A stretch of 30,722 nucleotides of DNA from DAHUXT01 sp036378295 (GTDB lineage: Bacteria; Chloroflexota; Ktedonobacteria; Ktedonobacterales; JADMIN01), in assembly GCA_036378295.1 (NCBI GenBank), contig DASUWS010000045.1, forward strand, positions 1-30,722, in the 5' to 3' direction. The position numbers and the translations under genes are program-made. The first letter of the stretch is position 1. Each line of letters opens with the position of its first letter. Positions 6,409-14,350 of this stretch are shown one piece after another. The notes beneath the pieces were generated by a model. That model worked only from the letters and a program-made list of their open reading frames with translations, did no database searches and was not told where the DNA came from.

Positions 6409-7530
6409 ATGCCCGCTCCGAAGTCGCCCCCTACGCCGCAGCAATTATCCTGCCCATCGTGTGGCCGTCCGCTCAATGATCTTCTGGTCGTGAATCCCGC
6501 TGGAGAACTGATCGGCTGTGAAGAGTGTGCTGAGACCCTCGGCCTTGCCGGAGGCACGCTCACGTTCGATGAATGGAACTCTACATCCGTCGTCGAAGGA
6601 GTCCTCGACCACTATCCCCTGCGCGACTGGCAGTTCCAGAAACCTGCCGCCACTCCAACCCAACGCCCGCGCGCCCACTACTGGGAGGTTACCGCGGGCA
6701 ACAAACGCTACTTCCTCAAGCGCTTTCATGACTGGTATCCCGTGGAATCCATCTACTATACCCATAGCATCCTCGCTCATCTCTTTGAGGAAGGGCTGCC
6801 GGTTCCGCGGGTGATCAATGACACGAGTGGGGCACCTTTCTATGAGGGCGCGGGGTCATCCTGGGCACTTTATGCCGCTCGCGATGGCCACCAGGCGAGC
6901 GAAAACGACTGGATGTGGGGACGCCCCAAAGCAGCGGAAATGCTGGGATCGCTGCACAACGCGTTAGAGACCTGCACGCCGGAGGGAAGCGCGTTTCAGC
7001 CGTGGAACGCGTGGACGTTGGAGACGGTAGATCGCGTGCTGGAGAGTTGGCAGCCCATTCCCGAATTGCCCGAAGATCTGCTCGGCTTCGTGCGTGATCG
7101 CCTGGCGACGCGCTATTTCGGCGAGTTGTATCCGCAATTGCCCAAGTTCGTCGTTCACGGCGACTTTACCCTGTCGAACGTGCTCTGGCGCGGCGAATCG
7201 GCCAACGCCACGATCAGCGGTGTGCTGGATTTCGAGCGCGCCCATGAAGACACCGCGCTCTTCGATCTGGCCTGGGGCCTGGGCGACCGGCGGCCACCCC
7301 TCCTGCGGGCGACCGTCGCCGCGTACCACCGGATGCGGCCGCTCTCTGCCCTTGAGCGAGAGGCGCTGCCAGAAGCGATGCTACTGGGGCTGCTCATGGG
7401 CATCGATATGCAGATGAACTACTACCACGATCTACGCGAAGTGAGCCGGCTCTCCCACGAGCTGATGATGACCGTGCGCGATCTGGAGTCGCTACGCAAG
7501 GCGGTCGCGCTCAAGATGCCAGGGGCGTAA
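6409..7530 (+). CDS. Zinc-ribbon plus aminoglycoside-phosphotransferase-fold kinase
   Basis: The 373-residue protein starts at ATG behind AAGGAG. Residues 13-42 form a zinc ribbon with CPSC (Cys15, Cys18) and CEEC (Cys37, Cys40). The rest is an APH/choline-kinase fold: Lys104 in YFLKRF is the probable ATP-binding lysine, HGDFTLSN (250-257) carries the catalytic Asp252 and Asn257, and DFE (274-276) is the metal-binding motif. GVLDFERAHEDTALFDLAWGL is characteristic of the family. The family phosphorylates small hydroxyl substrates such as aminoglycosides, homoserine, choline or sugars; the substrate here is unknown and resistance should not be assumed. The zinc ribbon could bind a partner or nucleic acid. 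The gene ends convergently against a methyltransferase with a shared terminator. Confidence 0.8.
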   Translation: MPAPKSPPTPQQLSCPSCGRPLNDLLVVNPAGELIGCEECAETLGLAGGTLTFDEWNSTSVVEGVLDHYPLRDWQFQKPAATPTQRPRAHYWEVTAGNKRYFLKRFHDWYPVESIYYTHSILAHLFEEGLPVPRVINDTSGAPFYEGAGSSWALYAARDGHQASENDWMWGRPKAAEMLGSLHNALETCTPEGSAFQPWNAWTLETVDRVLESWQPIPELPEDLLGFVRDRLATRYFGELYPQLPKFVVHGDFTLSNVLWRGESANATISGVLDFERAHEDTALFDLAWGLGDRRPPLLRATVAAYHRMRPLSALEREALPEAMLLGLLMGIDMQMNYYHDLREVSRLSHELMMTVRDLESLRKAVALKMPGA

Positions 7531-7549
7531 TCGTCAAAGAGATTGTTGC

Positions 7550-7595
7550 GACATCTCTCCCCTCGACGCCAGTGACTTCGCTCAGGAGAGATGTC
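7550..7595. terminator. Shared terminator between convergent genes
   Basis: A perfect 11-bp inverted repeat, GACATCTCTCC (7550-7560) and GGAGAGATGTC (7585-7595), encloses a 24-base loop. It lies 19 bases after the stop of the kinase-like gene and reaches into the stop codon of the methyltransferase. Plus-strand sequence afterwards is ATTTCATCCCTTCT. It probably ends transcription from both sides. Confidence 0.6.
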
Positions 7596-8403
7596 ATTTC
7601 ATCCCTTCTCCCAGGAGCAATTCCGCGGGCGAAATGATTCCCTCCGGCCCTTCGTACGACTGTACCACGTGCCCCACATCTTCGAGCGCGCGTTGCCTCT
7701 CCTCCTGGGTTTCCAGCGTTGCCAACGCACCCTCGAACGGAGTCCCCCACCAACGCCGCAGTTCTTCAAATGACGAGAAATGAAACGTGATAGCAACAGG
7801 GCGCACCTGTACCTCGCGGAATCCCGCCGTGCGAAGTGCATCCGCGAATAGCCCCTCATCCGCGAGAGAGAAAGGATCAGCCCGCATTTCCTCTGGGGCC
7901 AGACGTTTCACGAAGTCCACGTAAACCGTAAAAAGGGGGCTGCGCTCCCGCGCTGACCAGACGAGAGACGCCAATCGGCCCCCGGGCTTGAGCACACGCC
8001 GTATTTCCGCGAGCGCTCGGTGCCTCTGCGGAATGAGCATCAGGCCGAGCCGTGAGATGGCCGCGTCGCACCTGTTGTCTGGCAGGTCTAATTGCTCGGC
8101 ATCCATCGCGCGGAACGTCACATTGCGCACGCCTTCTTCCCGCGTCTGGCGAGCGGCAATCTCCAGCATCTCCGGGGAAATATCGGTCGCCAGAACACTC
8201 CCTCCCGGCGCAACCAGGCGTGCCGCCGCACGGCTCTGGTCGCCAGTTCCCGCCGCTATATCCAGGACCTCATCTCCCGGCCGGAGATGCGCTGCCGCGA
8301 GCATGCGCTCGGTCGCGGCGCCATACAGGCGTTGCCGCAGCCCAAAGAGCCGCCCGCGCTCCTCGGCAACCGCCACTTCGCGCTGTGGCTCCTGGTGAGA
8401 CAT
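7594..8403 (-). CDS. Class I SAM-dependent methyltransferase
   Basis: The 269-residue cytosolic protein has the UbiE/Methyltransf_11 type Rossmann fold. SAM-binding motif I is VLDIAAGTGD (about 46-55), the acidic ribose-binding loop is ATDISPEML (about 72-80), then DAEQLDLP and an ISRLGLMLIP strand equivalent to motif IV, followed by VLKPGGRLA. The C-terminal 100 residues contain Trp-rich FEELRRWWGTPFEG, which probably shapes the acceptor pocket. The acceptor cannot be read from the sequence; small molecules or quinone-like compounds are usual in this group. The ATG at 8403 has an AGGAGGGG site. It follows hutH on the same strand after 93 bp and may be co-transcribed, though no known histidine pathway step needs it. 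Confidence 0.85.
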   Translation of the reverse strand: MSHQEPQREVAVAEERGRLFGLRQRLYGAATERMLAAAHLRPGDEVLDIAAGTGDQSRAAARLVAPGGSVLATDISPEMLEIAARQTREEGVRNVTFRAMDAEQLDLPDNRCDAAISRLGLMLIPQRHRALAEIRRVLKPGGRLASLVWSARERSPLFTVYVDFVKRLAPEEMRADPFSLADEGLFADALRTAGFREVQVRPVAITFHFSSFEELRRWWGTPFEGALATLETQEERQRALEDVGHVVQSYEGPEGIISPAELLLGEGMK

Positions 8404-8496
8404 CGTCTCTTCCCCTCCTGTAACGGCTATCGGCGGCTTATCGTTCCAGGCGCGTTCTGTGGCTCAATACGCCATAGACCTCAGCCCAACAGGCCA

Positions 8497-10104
8497 TTAC
8501 GCACGGTCACTATCCGGGGCGAGCGAGTCGAGCAGGCCGGACTGGAGCGCGGCGGCCAGCGCCTCGATATCAGGCGATGGAGGCCGGTCGGCTGCGAGCG
8601 AGGGCACGATGCCACGCACGGCGTCGTACGCGCTGGCGACACCCTTCCCTGGCTGGAGCGGCTTGCGGAACTCCAGCCCTTGCGCGGCACAGATGAGCTC
8701 GATGGCGATGACACGCCAGGCCAGCGGCAGCAACTGTTGCAGCTTGATGGCAGCGGTTGACCCCATGCTAACGAAATCTTCCATGCCCGCCGAGGTGGGA
8801 ATAGAATCGATGCTCGCCGGATGCGCCAGCACCTTCATCTCATTCACCAGCGCTGCCGCGACATACTGGGCGATCATGTAGCCGGAGTTCAGGCCCGGCT
8901 CCGGCGTCAGGAACGGCTTGAGCGCGTTCGCCCCGGTATCCCAGGCGTGCGGTTCCAGCAGGCTATAGGTGCGGCGCTCAGAAAAGCTGGTCACCTGCGT
9001 CAGCGCAATCGCCAGGAAGTCGAGCGCGAGCGCCAGTGGCTGCCCGTGGAAGTTCCCCCCGCTCAACACCTCCCCATCCTGCGCGAAGATCAGCGGATTA
9101 TCGGTTACGGCGTCCAGCTCGTTGTCGAAGACGCCCGCGCAATAGGCCAGCGCATCACGCGCCGCCCCAAGCACCTGGGGTGCGCAGCGCAGAGTGTAAG
9201 GGTCCTGCACCCGTCCGCAATTGACATGGCTGGGGTTGATCTCGCTCTCCGCCAGCAGCGCACGCAGCCGCGCCGCCGTCTGTCGCTGGCCAGGCTGTGG
9301 CCGCAGCGTGTGAATGCGGGCATCCAGCGGCACGTAGCTGCCAAGCAGCGCTTCCAGCGACATCGCCACGGCCACCTCCGCCGCGCGCACCAGTCGCCAG
9401 GCATCCGCCACGGCCAGCGATCCGCATGCCTCCATCACATGGGTACCGTTGATGAGTGCCAGCCCCTCTTTCGCACCCGGCACGAGGGGGGTGAGTCCCG
9501 CGCGCGCGAGCGCCTCGCCGCCAGGCATCCGCTCACCCTGATACTCCGCCTCGCCCTCGCCAATGAGCGTCAGCGCGAGATGGGCCAGCGGCGCAAGATC
9601 ACCGCTCGCACCGACGGAGCCGCGCTTCGGCACGACAGGCGTCACCTCCGCGTTAAGCATGCCGAGCAACAACTCGATCACCTCGACACGCACCCCCGAA
9701 TGGCCCCGCGCCAGGCTGTTCGCCAGCAGCAGCATCACCGCGCGCACGGTATCCGGTGCAAACGGCTCGCCAACGCCGCTGGCATGGCTACGAATCAGAT
9801 TGCGCTGGAGGTCGGCCAGATTCTCTGTGGAAATCTTGACACTACTGAGGTGGCCAAATCCTGTCGTCACGCCGTAGACCGTATGCCCCTCAGAGCCGAT
9901 ACGCTCGATGAACGCGCGCGCCATCGCCACGCGATCCGCCGCCTCGGGCGCCAGCCGTACCACCGCGCCCTCGCGCGCCACCGCCACAACATCTGCCAGG
10001 GTCAGGCCACCCTCGCCCTGCCCACCAATCGTCACCGCCGCGCGGTGCGTATGGTGTGAAGGTTCCCCCGTGCTCTTGTGATTCTGATTCGCCCGCTTCG
10101 CCAC
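8497..10104 (-). CDS. hutH: Histidine ammonia-lyase
   Basis: This cytosolic lyase deaminates L-histidine to trans-urocanate, the first step of histidine use. The Ala-Ser-Gly triad that self-cyclises to the MIO electrophile is present in GSVGASGDLAPLAH (ASG at 166-168), and YGVTTGFG carries the family tyrosine base. GTG at 10104 is preferred because GAGGAG ends 7 bases before it; TTG two codons upstream (10110) lies too close to the site. The resulting 535 residues are slightly more than the usual 510, owing to a polar N-terminal extension of about 30 residues. hutU, hutI and a hut regulator are absent from the window, so the rest of the pathway must lie elsewhere, or the enzyme may supply urocanate for another use. 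Tyrosine or phenylalanine lyases share this fold, so specificity is inferred from overall resemblance. Confidence 0.9.
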   Translation of the reverse strand: MAKRANQNHKSTGEPSHHTHRAAVTIGGQGEGGLTLADVVAVAREGAVVRLAPEAADRVAMARAFIERIGSEGHTVYGVTTGFGHLSSVKISTENLADLQRNLIRSHASGVGEPFAPDTVRAVMLLLANSLARGHSGVRVEVIELLLGMLNAEVTPVVPKRGSVGASGDLAPLAHLALTLIGEGEAEYQGERMPGGEALARAGLTPLVPGAKEGLALINGTHVMEACGSLAVADAWRLVRAAEVAVAMSLEALLGSYVPLDARIHTLRPQPGQRQTAARLRALLAESEINPSHVNCGRVQDPYTLRCAPQVLGAARDALAYCAGVFDNELDAVTDNPLIFAQDGEVLSGGNFHGQPLALALDFLAIALTQVTSFSERRTYSLLEPHAWDTGANALKPFLTPEPGLNSGYMIAQYVAAALVNEMKVLAHPASIDSIPTSAGMEDFVSMGSTAAIKLQQLLPLAWRVIAIELICAAQGLEFRKPLQPGKGVASAYDAVRGIVPSLAADRPPSPDIEALAAALQSGLLDSLAPDSDRA

Positions 10105-10198
10105 AGCCAAACTCCTCGCGCCTCATTGCGCGCCCATGTCGTTGTCATCGCACATGCCGCAATCGACCCAGCCCATTCACCAGGCGCGGCACATCCGA

Positions 10199-10262
10199 TT
10201 GTATCACGCGTGTCAGGCCCACATTATGCGATACGCGTATGGCACTGCGGCTCGGTCCGCAG
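10199..10262 (+). promoter_or_regulatory. Divergent control region between hutH and the flavoprotein gene
   Basis: The 178-bp spacer holds a candidate plus-strand promoter, TTGTAT (10199-10204), 17 bp, CATTAT (10222-10227). This is followed by a perfect 10-bp palindrome ATACGCGTAT (10231-10240) and a small hairpin CTGCGG/CCGCAG (10245-10250 with 10257-10262) just before the ribosome binding site. The palindrome falls near the expected transcription start, a usual place for a repressor. Confidence 0.35.
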
Positions 10263-10282
10263 AGATGAGGAGGAGGCAACGT

Positions 10283-11629
10283 ATGGCATCGGCACGCTCA
10301 GGGCGAACCGTGGACTATCTGCTCATTGGCGGAGGGCTGGCTTCGGCCACCGCCGCGGAAGAGATCCGCAAACGAGACGCCAACAGCAGCATTGTCATTG
10401 TCTGCCAGGAGCCGCAGCGACCGTATAATCGTCCACCGCTTTCCAAAGAGTATCTGCGGGCGGAGATCAATGCGCCGGGCACCTACGGCAACGGCGGGAT
10501 CTATGTGCATGAGCCGGAATGGTACGACGCCAACCACGTCGAGCTACTGCACGGCGCGGCAGTGTCGCTCGATCCCACCAGCAAGAGCGTGCGTGTGGCC
10601 GACGCACAGCCGCTCAACTATGGCAGGCTGCTGCTGGCGACGGGCGGGCGACCGCGCACGCTCAACGTACCCAACGCCACCTTGCCGGGTATCTATTACC
10701 TGCGCACGCTCGCGGACGCCGACGCCATTCGCGGCGAGCTGGAACAGCCAGACAAGCGCGTCGTCGTCGTCGGTTCTGGATTCATCGGGCTGGAAACCGC
10801 CGCTAATGCGCTCTTCCGCCACGCGAAGGTCACGATCGTCGAGCCGCAGAGTCGCCCATGGGCATCCATCGTGCCTTCCGCAGTGTCGCACTATCTCTAC
10901 TCACAGTACGAGCGCCGCGGCACCACGATGCGGTATGAGTACGCGGTGACCGGCTTCACGGCGGGCGAGGATGGCCGGGTGGCCGGCGTGCAGGTGGCAC
11001 CGATGAGCACCAGCGCCGCAACCGAGCCCGAGTTGATTCCCTGCGACCTGGCGATTATCGGCGTGGGCATTCACCTCAACAGCGAGCTGGCGCAACAGGC
11101 CGGTTTAGAAGTCGATCCAGACCACGGCATCGTCGTCAACAATCACCTGCAATCGTCCGCGCCTGACATCTATGCTGCCGGTGATATTGCCGCCTACCCT
11201 GATCCCATCGTCGGGCGAATGCACTTCGAACACTGGGACAACGCGATTGCCAGCGGACAAACCGCCGCCATCAACATGGCGGGTGGCGACGATGTCTATC
11301 GTCATGTGCCGTATTTCTTCTCGGTCCAGTTCGATCTCTCCATCAATATGCTGGGCTACCCCAGCAATGCGGCGCAGCTAGTCGTGCGCGGGACTCCTAC
11401 GCACGACCAGTTCAGCGCATACTTCATTGTCGACGGTATGCTGCGCGCCGACCTGATGATCAACGACGATGCGCAGACGGATCTGGTGCGCGACCTGATC
11501 GCTGAGGGTGTGCCGGTTCCCGATCCACAGGCGCTGGTCGATCCCAACTTCGATCTCGCCTCGCTTCGCCCCGCTCCAGTAGGGCAGGTGGAGGCATCCG
11601 GGGAACAGACACCAGTCGCCGGCACGTGA
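10283..11629 (+). CDS. FAD/NAD(P)-dependent oxidoreductase, ferredoxin-reductase-like
   Basis: The 448-residue flavoprotein belongs to the class that includes putidaredoxin/rubredoxin reductases, BphA4 and AIF. The FAD-binding motif GGGLAS is at 16-21, and RPPLSKEYL (50-58) is typical of BphA4-like reductases. The NAD-binding GSGFIG is at 164-169, and the second FAD motif YAAGDIAAYP (297-306) contains Asp301. HFEHWDNA (314-321) is also a hallmark of the group. The C-terminal part after about 340 corresponds to the reductase dimerisation domain. It would pass electrons from NAD(P)H to a ferredoxin or rubredoxin, but no such partner or oxygenase is nearby. The ATG at 10283 has GAGGAGGAGG before it; the open frame upstream to 10136 overlaps regulatory DNA and is rejected as coding. 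Confidence 0.9.
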   Translation: MASARSGRTVDYLLIGGGLASATAAEEIRKRDANSSIVIVCQEPQRPYNRPPLSKEYLRAEINAPGTYGNGGIYVHEPEWYDANHVELLHGAAVSLDPTSKSVRVADAQPLNYGRLLLATGGRPRTLNVPNATLPGIYYLRTLADADAIRGELEQPDKRVVVVGSGFIGLETAANALFRHAKVTIVEPQSRPWASIVPSAVSHYLYSQYERRGTTMRYEYAVTGFTAGEDGRVAGVQVAPMSTSAATEPELIPCDLAIIGVGIHLNSELAQQAGLEVDPDHGIVVNNHLQSSAPDIYAAGDIAAYPDPIVGRMHFEHWDNAIASGQTAAINMAGGDDVYRHVPYFFSVQFDLSINMLGYPSNAAQLVVRGTPTHDQFSAYFIVDGMLRADLMINDDAQTDLVRDLIAEGVPVPDPQALVDPNFDLASLRPAPVGQVEASGEQTPVAGT

Positions 11630-11641
11630 CCCGCGCGAGTT

Positions 11642-11668
11642 ACGTGAGCCACGTGAGCCACGTGAGCC
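11642..11668. repeat. Three tandem copies of a 9-bp repeat
   Basis: ACGTGAGCC is repeated three times without interruption, starting 12 bases after the flavoprotein stop, then decays into GCGTGGCAG. Each junction makes CCACGTG-like sites. It may be a replication-slippage tract or a set of binding sites; no hairpin terminator is evident here. Confidence 0.6.
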
Positions 11669-11751
11669 GCGTGGCAGAACGGTGCTGCAGCATCGCGGGC
11701 TAGCCTCCTCACAGCGCCCTCAGGGAAAGCCAGGCGCCCTCTGAAGCACTC

Positions 11752-11780
11752 TATCCAAAATACGGCGCTCGCTGTATAGT
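11752..11780 (+). promoter_or_regulatory. Candidate promoter of the MFS fusion gene
   Basis: TATCCA (11752-11757), 17 bp, TATAGT (11775-11780). The -10 is good and the -35 weak. The start point would be about 40 bases before the ATG at 11829. Confidence 0.4.
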
Positions 11781-11828
11781 GCAGACAGTCGATGCCGTTG
11801 AGTGCGCAAGTGGACCGGGAGTTGCCAG

Positions 11829-13859
11829 ATGAACTTCCACAACCTGCACAACGAGGCAGATACCGCTGGGCGTGCCGAACACGTCTCCTTGAGCGGCCAC
11901 TTGCGCCTCAGTGTGCTGTGGTTCTCTCTGAACTTCCAGACGGCGGCCTTGCTCCCTATCGTTCTGCCAGTGCAGGTGCTGCTGTTCGTTGCGCCAGGCA
12001 GCGTGGGCAATGCGCAGCAGGCTACGCTCCTGGGCTGGCTCACGGCCTCGGGCAGCCTGGTTGCGCTGTTCATCCCCCCGATCATCGGCGCGATATCAGA
12101 CCGTACCACAGGTGCCCTTGGGCGTCGGCGCCCCTATATCGCTCTAGGCACCGTCGTCGAAGTGCTCGGAGCAGTCGTCCTCGCCCGTCCGGTCACGCTG
12201 AGCGCACTCTTTGTCGGGCTGTTGATCTTCCAGCTTGGCAGCGCGGTGATTGCCGGCGCCTACCAGGGATTGCTGCCCGACATGGTTCCCCTGGAGCAGC
12301 GCGGCGAGCAATCGGGCTATATCGGCCTGATGACCATCCTTGGGAACGCCGGAAGCCTTGCGCTTTCCGCTGTGCTGCTCGGCTCGATCACATCCTATGC
12401 GGTCTCCGCGGATGTCATCACAGGCGGCAGCGCGGTGTTTTATCTCCTGACCTCAGTAATATTGATCCTGGGAGTGCTGATAACGGTCTTCGGCGTCCAC
12501 GAGACCCCGCTGGAATCCCTCCTTGGGGGTCGCGGTCAGCGCGAGCAGGGCAACTGGCGCAGGAGACTGGCAGCTGACTGGATCTCTCCCTGGCGGCACG
12601 CGAACTTTACCTGGGTCTTTCTCACGCGCGCGTCGGTTATGCTTGGACTCGCCCTCTTCATGACGTTCATCGAATACTACTTTGCCAATGTCGCGGGCGC
12701 GAGCAACTTCGTCAATCAGACGGTGGCGCTGGCGGTGCTGGCGCTGGTGGGCGCGGCGACGAGCGCGCTCGGGCTGGGCATTCTCTCCGACCGGCTACGG
12801 ATGAGACTGGGCCGCGTGCCGCTGGTCTGCGTGGCAACGGGCTGCATGGCGCTGGCCGCATCAGGGTTTCTTGTCCTCCCGCCTGGCACACCCCTCTGGC
12901 CGCTGGGGCTGCTCTTCGGCATCGGCTTCGGCGCGTATAGCAGCGTAGACTGGGCGCTGGCGGTAGATGTCTTGCCAGTGGCACAAAACGCGGGCAAAGA
13001 CATGGGTATCTGGAGCACCGCATCCACCTTCCCGACGCTCCTCGCGCCGCTGGTCGGCGCCATCATCCTCCACCTGAGCGGCCAGGCGGGGCAGACCGCG
13101 CTTGGCTACCGGATCGTTTTCGTGCTGGCGGCGATCTGCATGCTCGCGGGTGCGGTCTTCATCTTCGCAGTGCGGAGCGTTCCGGGGCAACCCTCCATGA
13201 CAGGCCCGGCATCCACGGCAAGCGGGGAACATCCCGTTCGGGCATGGTGGCGGCTGGTCTTTGGCTCGCGCAGTGGCCAGGCGCGGGGATTTCTGCGCTT
13301 CTGGACGTTCTGGGAATGGCTGACGTTACGGGTCATGCCCCACCAGCCGATTCCGAACGCGCCCTATCATGTGATCGAGGTGCAATTTGGACGCTACGAT
13401 GCCAAGCCCATCACGCTGCCCGACGGCACATACGTCAAGCGCGGCGACCGCATTGCCGTGATCCACATCAACAACCGGGCGGTGGCACGAATCGCGGGCC
13501 AGACACCCTGGAAGCTCCTACGGATGCTGCGCGGCGACCTGCGGGCGCTGGCGCAGTGGGTAGCGGCGGGCGGCTTCCCCGAAGGCGTGCGCGCGCTCTA
13601 TGGTTACACGCTGCTGGGCAGAAGCGCGCCGCGCCTGGGCTTCACGACCCGCACGCGCCCCACCAGCATTCGTACCCGCCTCGACCGCTTCTTCCTGATG
13701 GGCCTCATGGTGCTCTACAACCCGCGCGGACGCGAGCGGCTCCAGCACGGCACCACCTACGAGACCGAGCCCATCGAGACATGGATGTCGCTGGGCGAGC
13801 TCCTCCGCCGCTACGGCTCGCCACAACAAACAGCCGATCATTCGGTCACTGCGGAATAA
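11829..13859 (+). CDS. MFS transporter fused to a C-terminal YkoP-like domain
   Basis: The 676-residue protein has two parts. Residues about 25-450 are a 12-TM major facilitator transporter; the loop after TM2, DRTTGALGRRRPYI (91-104), is typical of the SLC45/GPH-like sugar transporter branch, and a second half repeat is seen at LSDRLRMRLGR (319-329). A flexible Ser/Thr/Pro link (about 452-470) leads to a soluble domain (about 490-660) with VIEVQFGRYDAKPITL, DGTYVKRGDRIAVIHINN and NPRGRERLQ, a pattern I associate with YkoP-like domains found near polysaccharide deacetylases and glycosyltransferases. The function of that domain is not known to me. ATG 11829 has GGGAG 7 bases upstream; GTG 11802 is an alternative without such a site. 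It is followed after 104 bp by padR, which has its own promoter. Confidence 0.75.
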   Translation: MNFHNLHNEADTAGRAEHVSLSGHLRLSVLWFSLNFQTAALLPIVLPVQVLLFVAPGSVGNAQQATLLGWLTASGSLVALFIPPIIGAISDRTTGALGRRRPYIALGTVVEVLGAVVLARPVTLSALFVGLLIFQLGSAVIAGAYQGLLPDMVPLEQRGEQSGYIGLMTILGNAGSLALSAVLLGSITSYAVSADVITGGSAVFYLLTSVILILGVLITVFGVHETPLESLLGGRGQREQGNWRRRLAADWISPWRHANFTWVFLTRASVMLGLALFMTFIEYYFANVAGASNFVNQTVALAVLALVGAATSALGLGILSDRLRMRLGRVPLVCVATGCMALAASGFLVLPPGTPLWPLGLLFGIGFGAYSSVDWALAVDVLPVAQNAGKDMGIWSTASTFPTLLAPLVGAIILHLSGQAGQTALGYRIVFVLAAICMLAGAVFIFAVRSVPGQPSMTGPASTASGEHPVRAWWRLVFGSRSGQARGFLRFWTFWEWLTLRVMPHQPIPNAPYHVIEVQFGRYDAKPITLPDGTYVKRGDRIAVIHINNRAVARIAGQTPWKLLRMLRGDLRALAQWVAAGGFPEGVRALYGYTLLGRSAPRLGFTTRTRPTSIRTRLDRFFLMGLMVLYNPRGRERLQHGTTYETEPIETWMSLGELLRRYGSPQQTADHSVTAE

Positions 13860-13888
13860 CCCGAAACTCCCACGATTCCATGCCTCCA

Positions 13889-13935
13889 TTGACATGTCGC
13901 TTGCTTCGACATACTATATCCACGTTAGATATATC
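13889..13935 (+). promoter_or_regulatory. padR promoter with overlapping operator candidates
   Basis: TTGACA (13889-13894), 17 bp, TACTAT (13912-13917) is a strong sigma-70-type promoter. ATATC (13916-13920) and GATAT (13928-13932) form an inverted repeat over the start region, and GATATATC (13928-13935) is itself palindromic. ATGT...ACAT also occurs across the -35 region but with 11 rather than 8 intervening bases. Self-repression by PadR is the likely use. Confidence 0.6.
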
Positions 13936-13963
13936 CGATATGGAGCATACAGAGGAGAGCAGC

Positions 13964-14350
13964 ATGGCTACGCGTTACGAGCCGGAGAGTCTCCTTCCGC
14001 TCACTCCAGCCGTGTTCCACATCCTGCTCGCGCTGGCCAATGGTGAGCGACACGGCTACGGCATCATGCAGGAGATCGCGGCGACAACCGATGGCCAAAT
14101 GCGCATCGGCCCTGGCACGCTCTACCGTTCGATCAAGCAAATGCTTGCGGCGGGCATGATCGAGGAGTCCGACGAGCGCCCCGATCCGACCCTGGATGAC
14201 GAGCGCCGCCGCTATTATCGGCTGACAGGCTTCGGGCGGCATGTGGCACAGGCGGAGGCGATGCGGCTTGCCCGGTTGGTGCGCGAGGCGGAGGCACGGC
14301 GGCTGCTGCCCGAAACCGGCGGTATGCCTGGAATCGAGGGCGTGTCATGA
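13964..14350 (+). CDS. PadR-family transcriptional regulator
   Basis: The 128-residue winged-helix regulator has a PadR-type domain over residues 12-88. HGYGIMQEI begins the domain, GPGTLYRSIKQM (49-60) is the recognition-helix region, and DDERRRYYRLTGFGR is the wing. The C-terminal helix (about 90-115) would make the dimer. It is short, as in the subgroup that represses neighbouring membrane-protein genes. ATG 13964 is preceded by AGAGGAGAG. Its stop overlaps the next start (ATGA at 14347-14350), so the two are translationally coupled, and this regulator most likely controls that membrane protein and itself. The ligand is unknown. Confidence 0.92.
   Translation: MATRYEPESLLPLTPAVFHILLALANGERHGYGIMQEIAATTDGQMRIGPGTLYRSIKQMLAAGMIEESDERPDPTLDDERRRYYRLTGFGRHVAQAEAMRLARLVREAEARRLLPETGGMPGIEGVS

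Noticed and set aside
8821..10059. Long plus-strand open frame of 412 codons
   Set aside because: It is antisense to hutH, is Arg/His/Gln-rich low-complexity sequence typical of a GC-rich shadow frame, and has no ribosome binding site.
10136..10282. N-terminal extension of the flavoprotein by 49 residues
   Set aside because: It overlaps the regulatory spacer and lacks similarity to reductase N-termini; the ATG at 10283 is preceded by GAGGAGGAGG.
13244..14350. Upstream extension giving a 368-residue PadR protein
   Set aside because: The extension overlaps the MFS-YkoP gene in another frame and runs through a strong promoter at 13889-13917; the ATG at 13964 has a good ribosome binding site.
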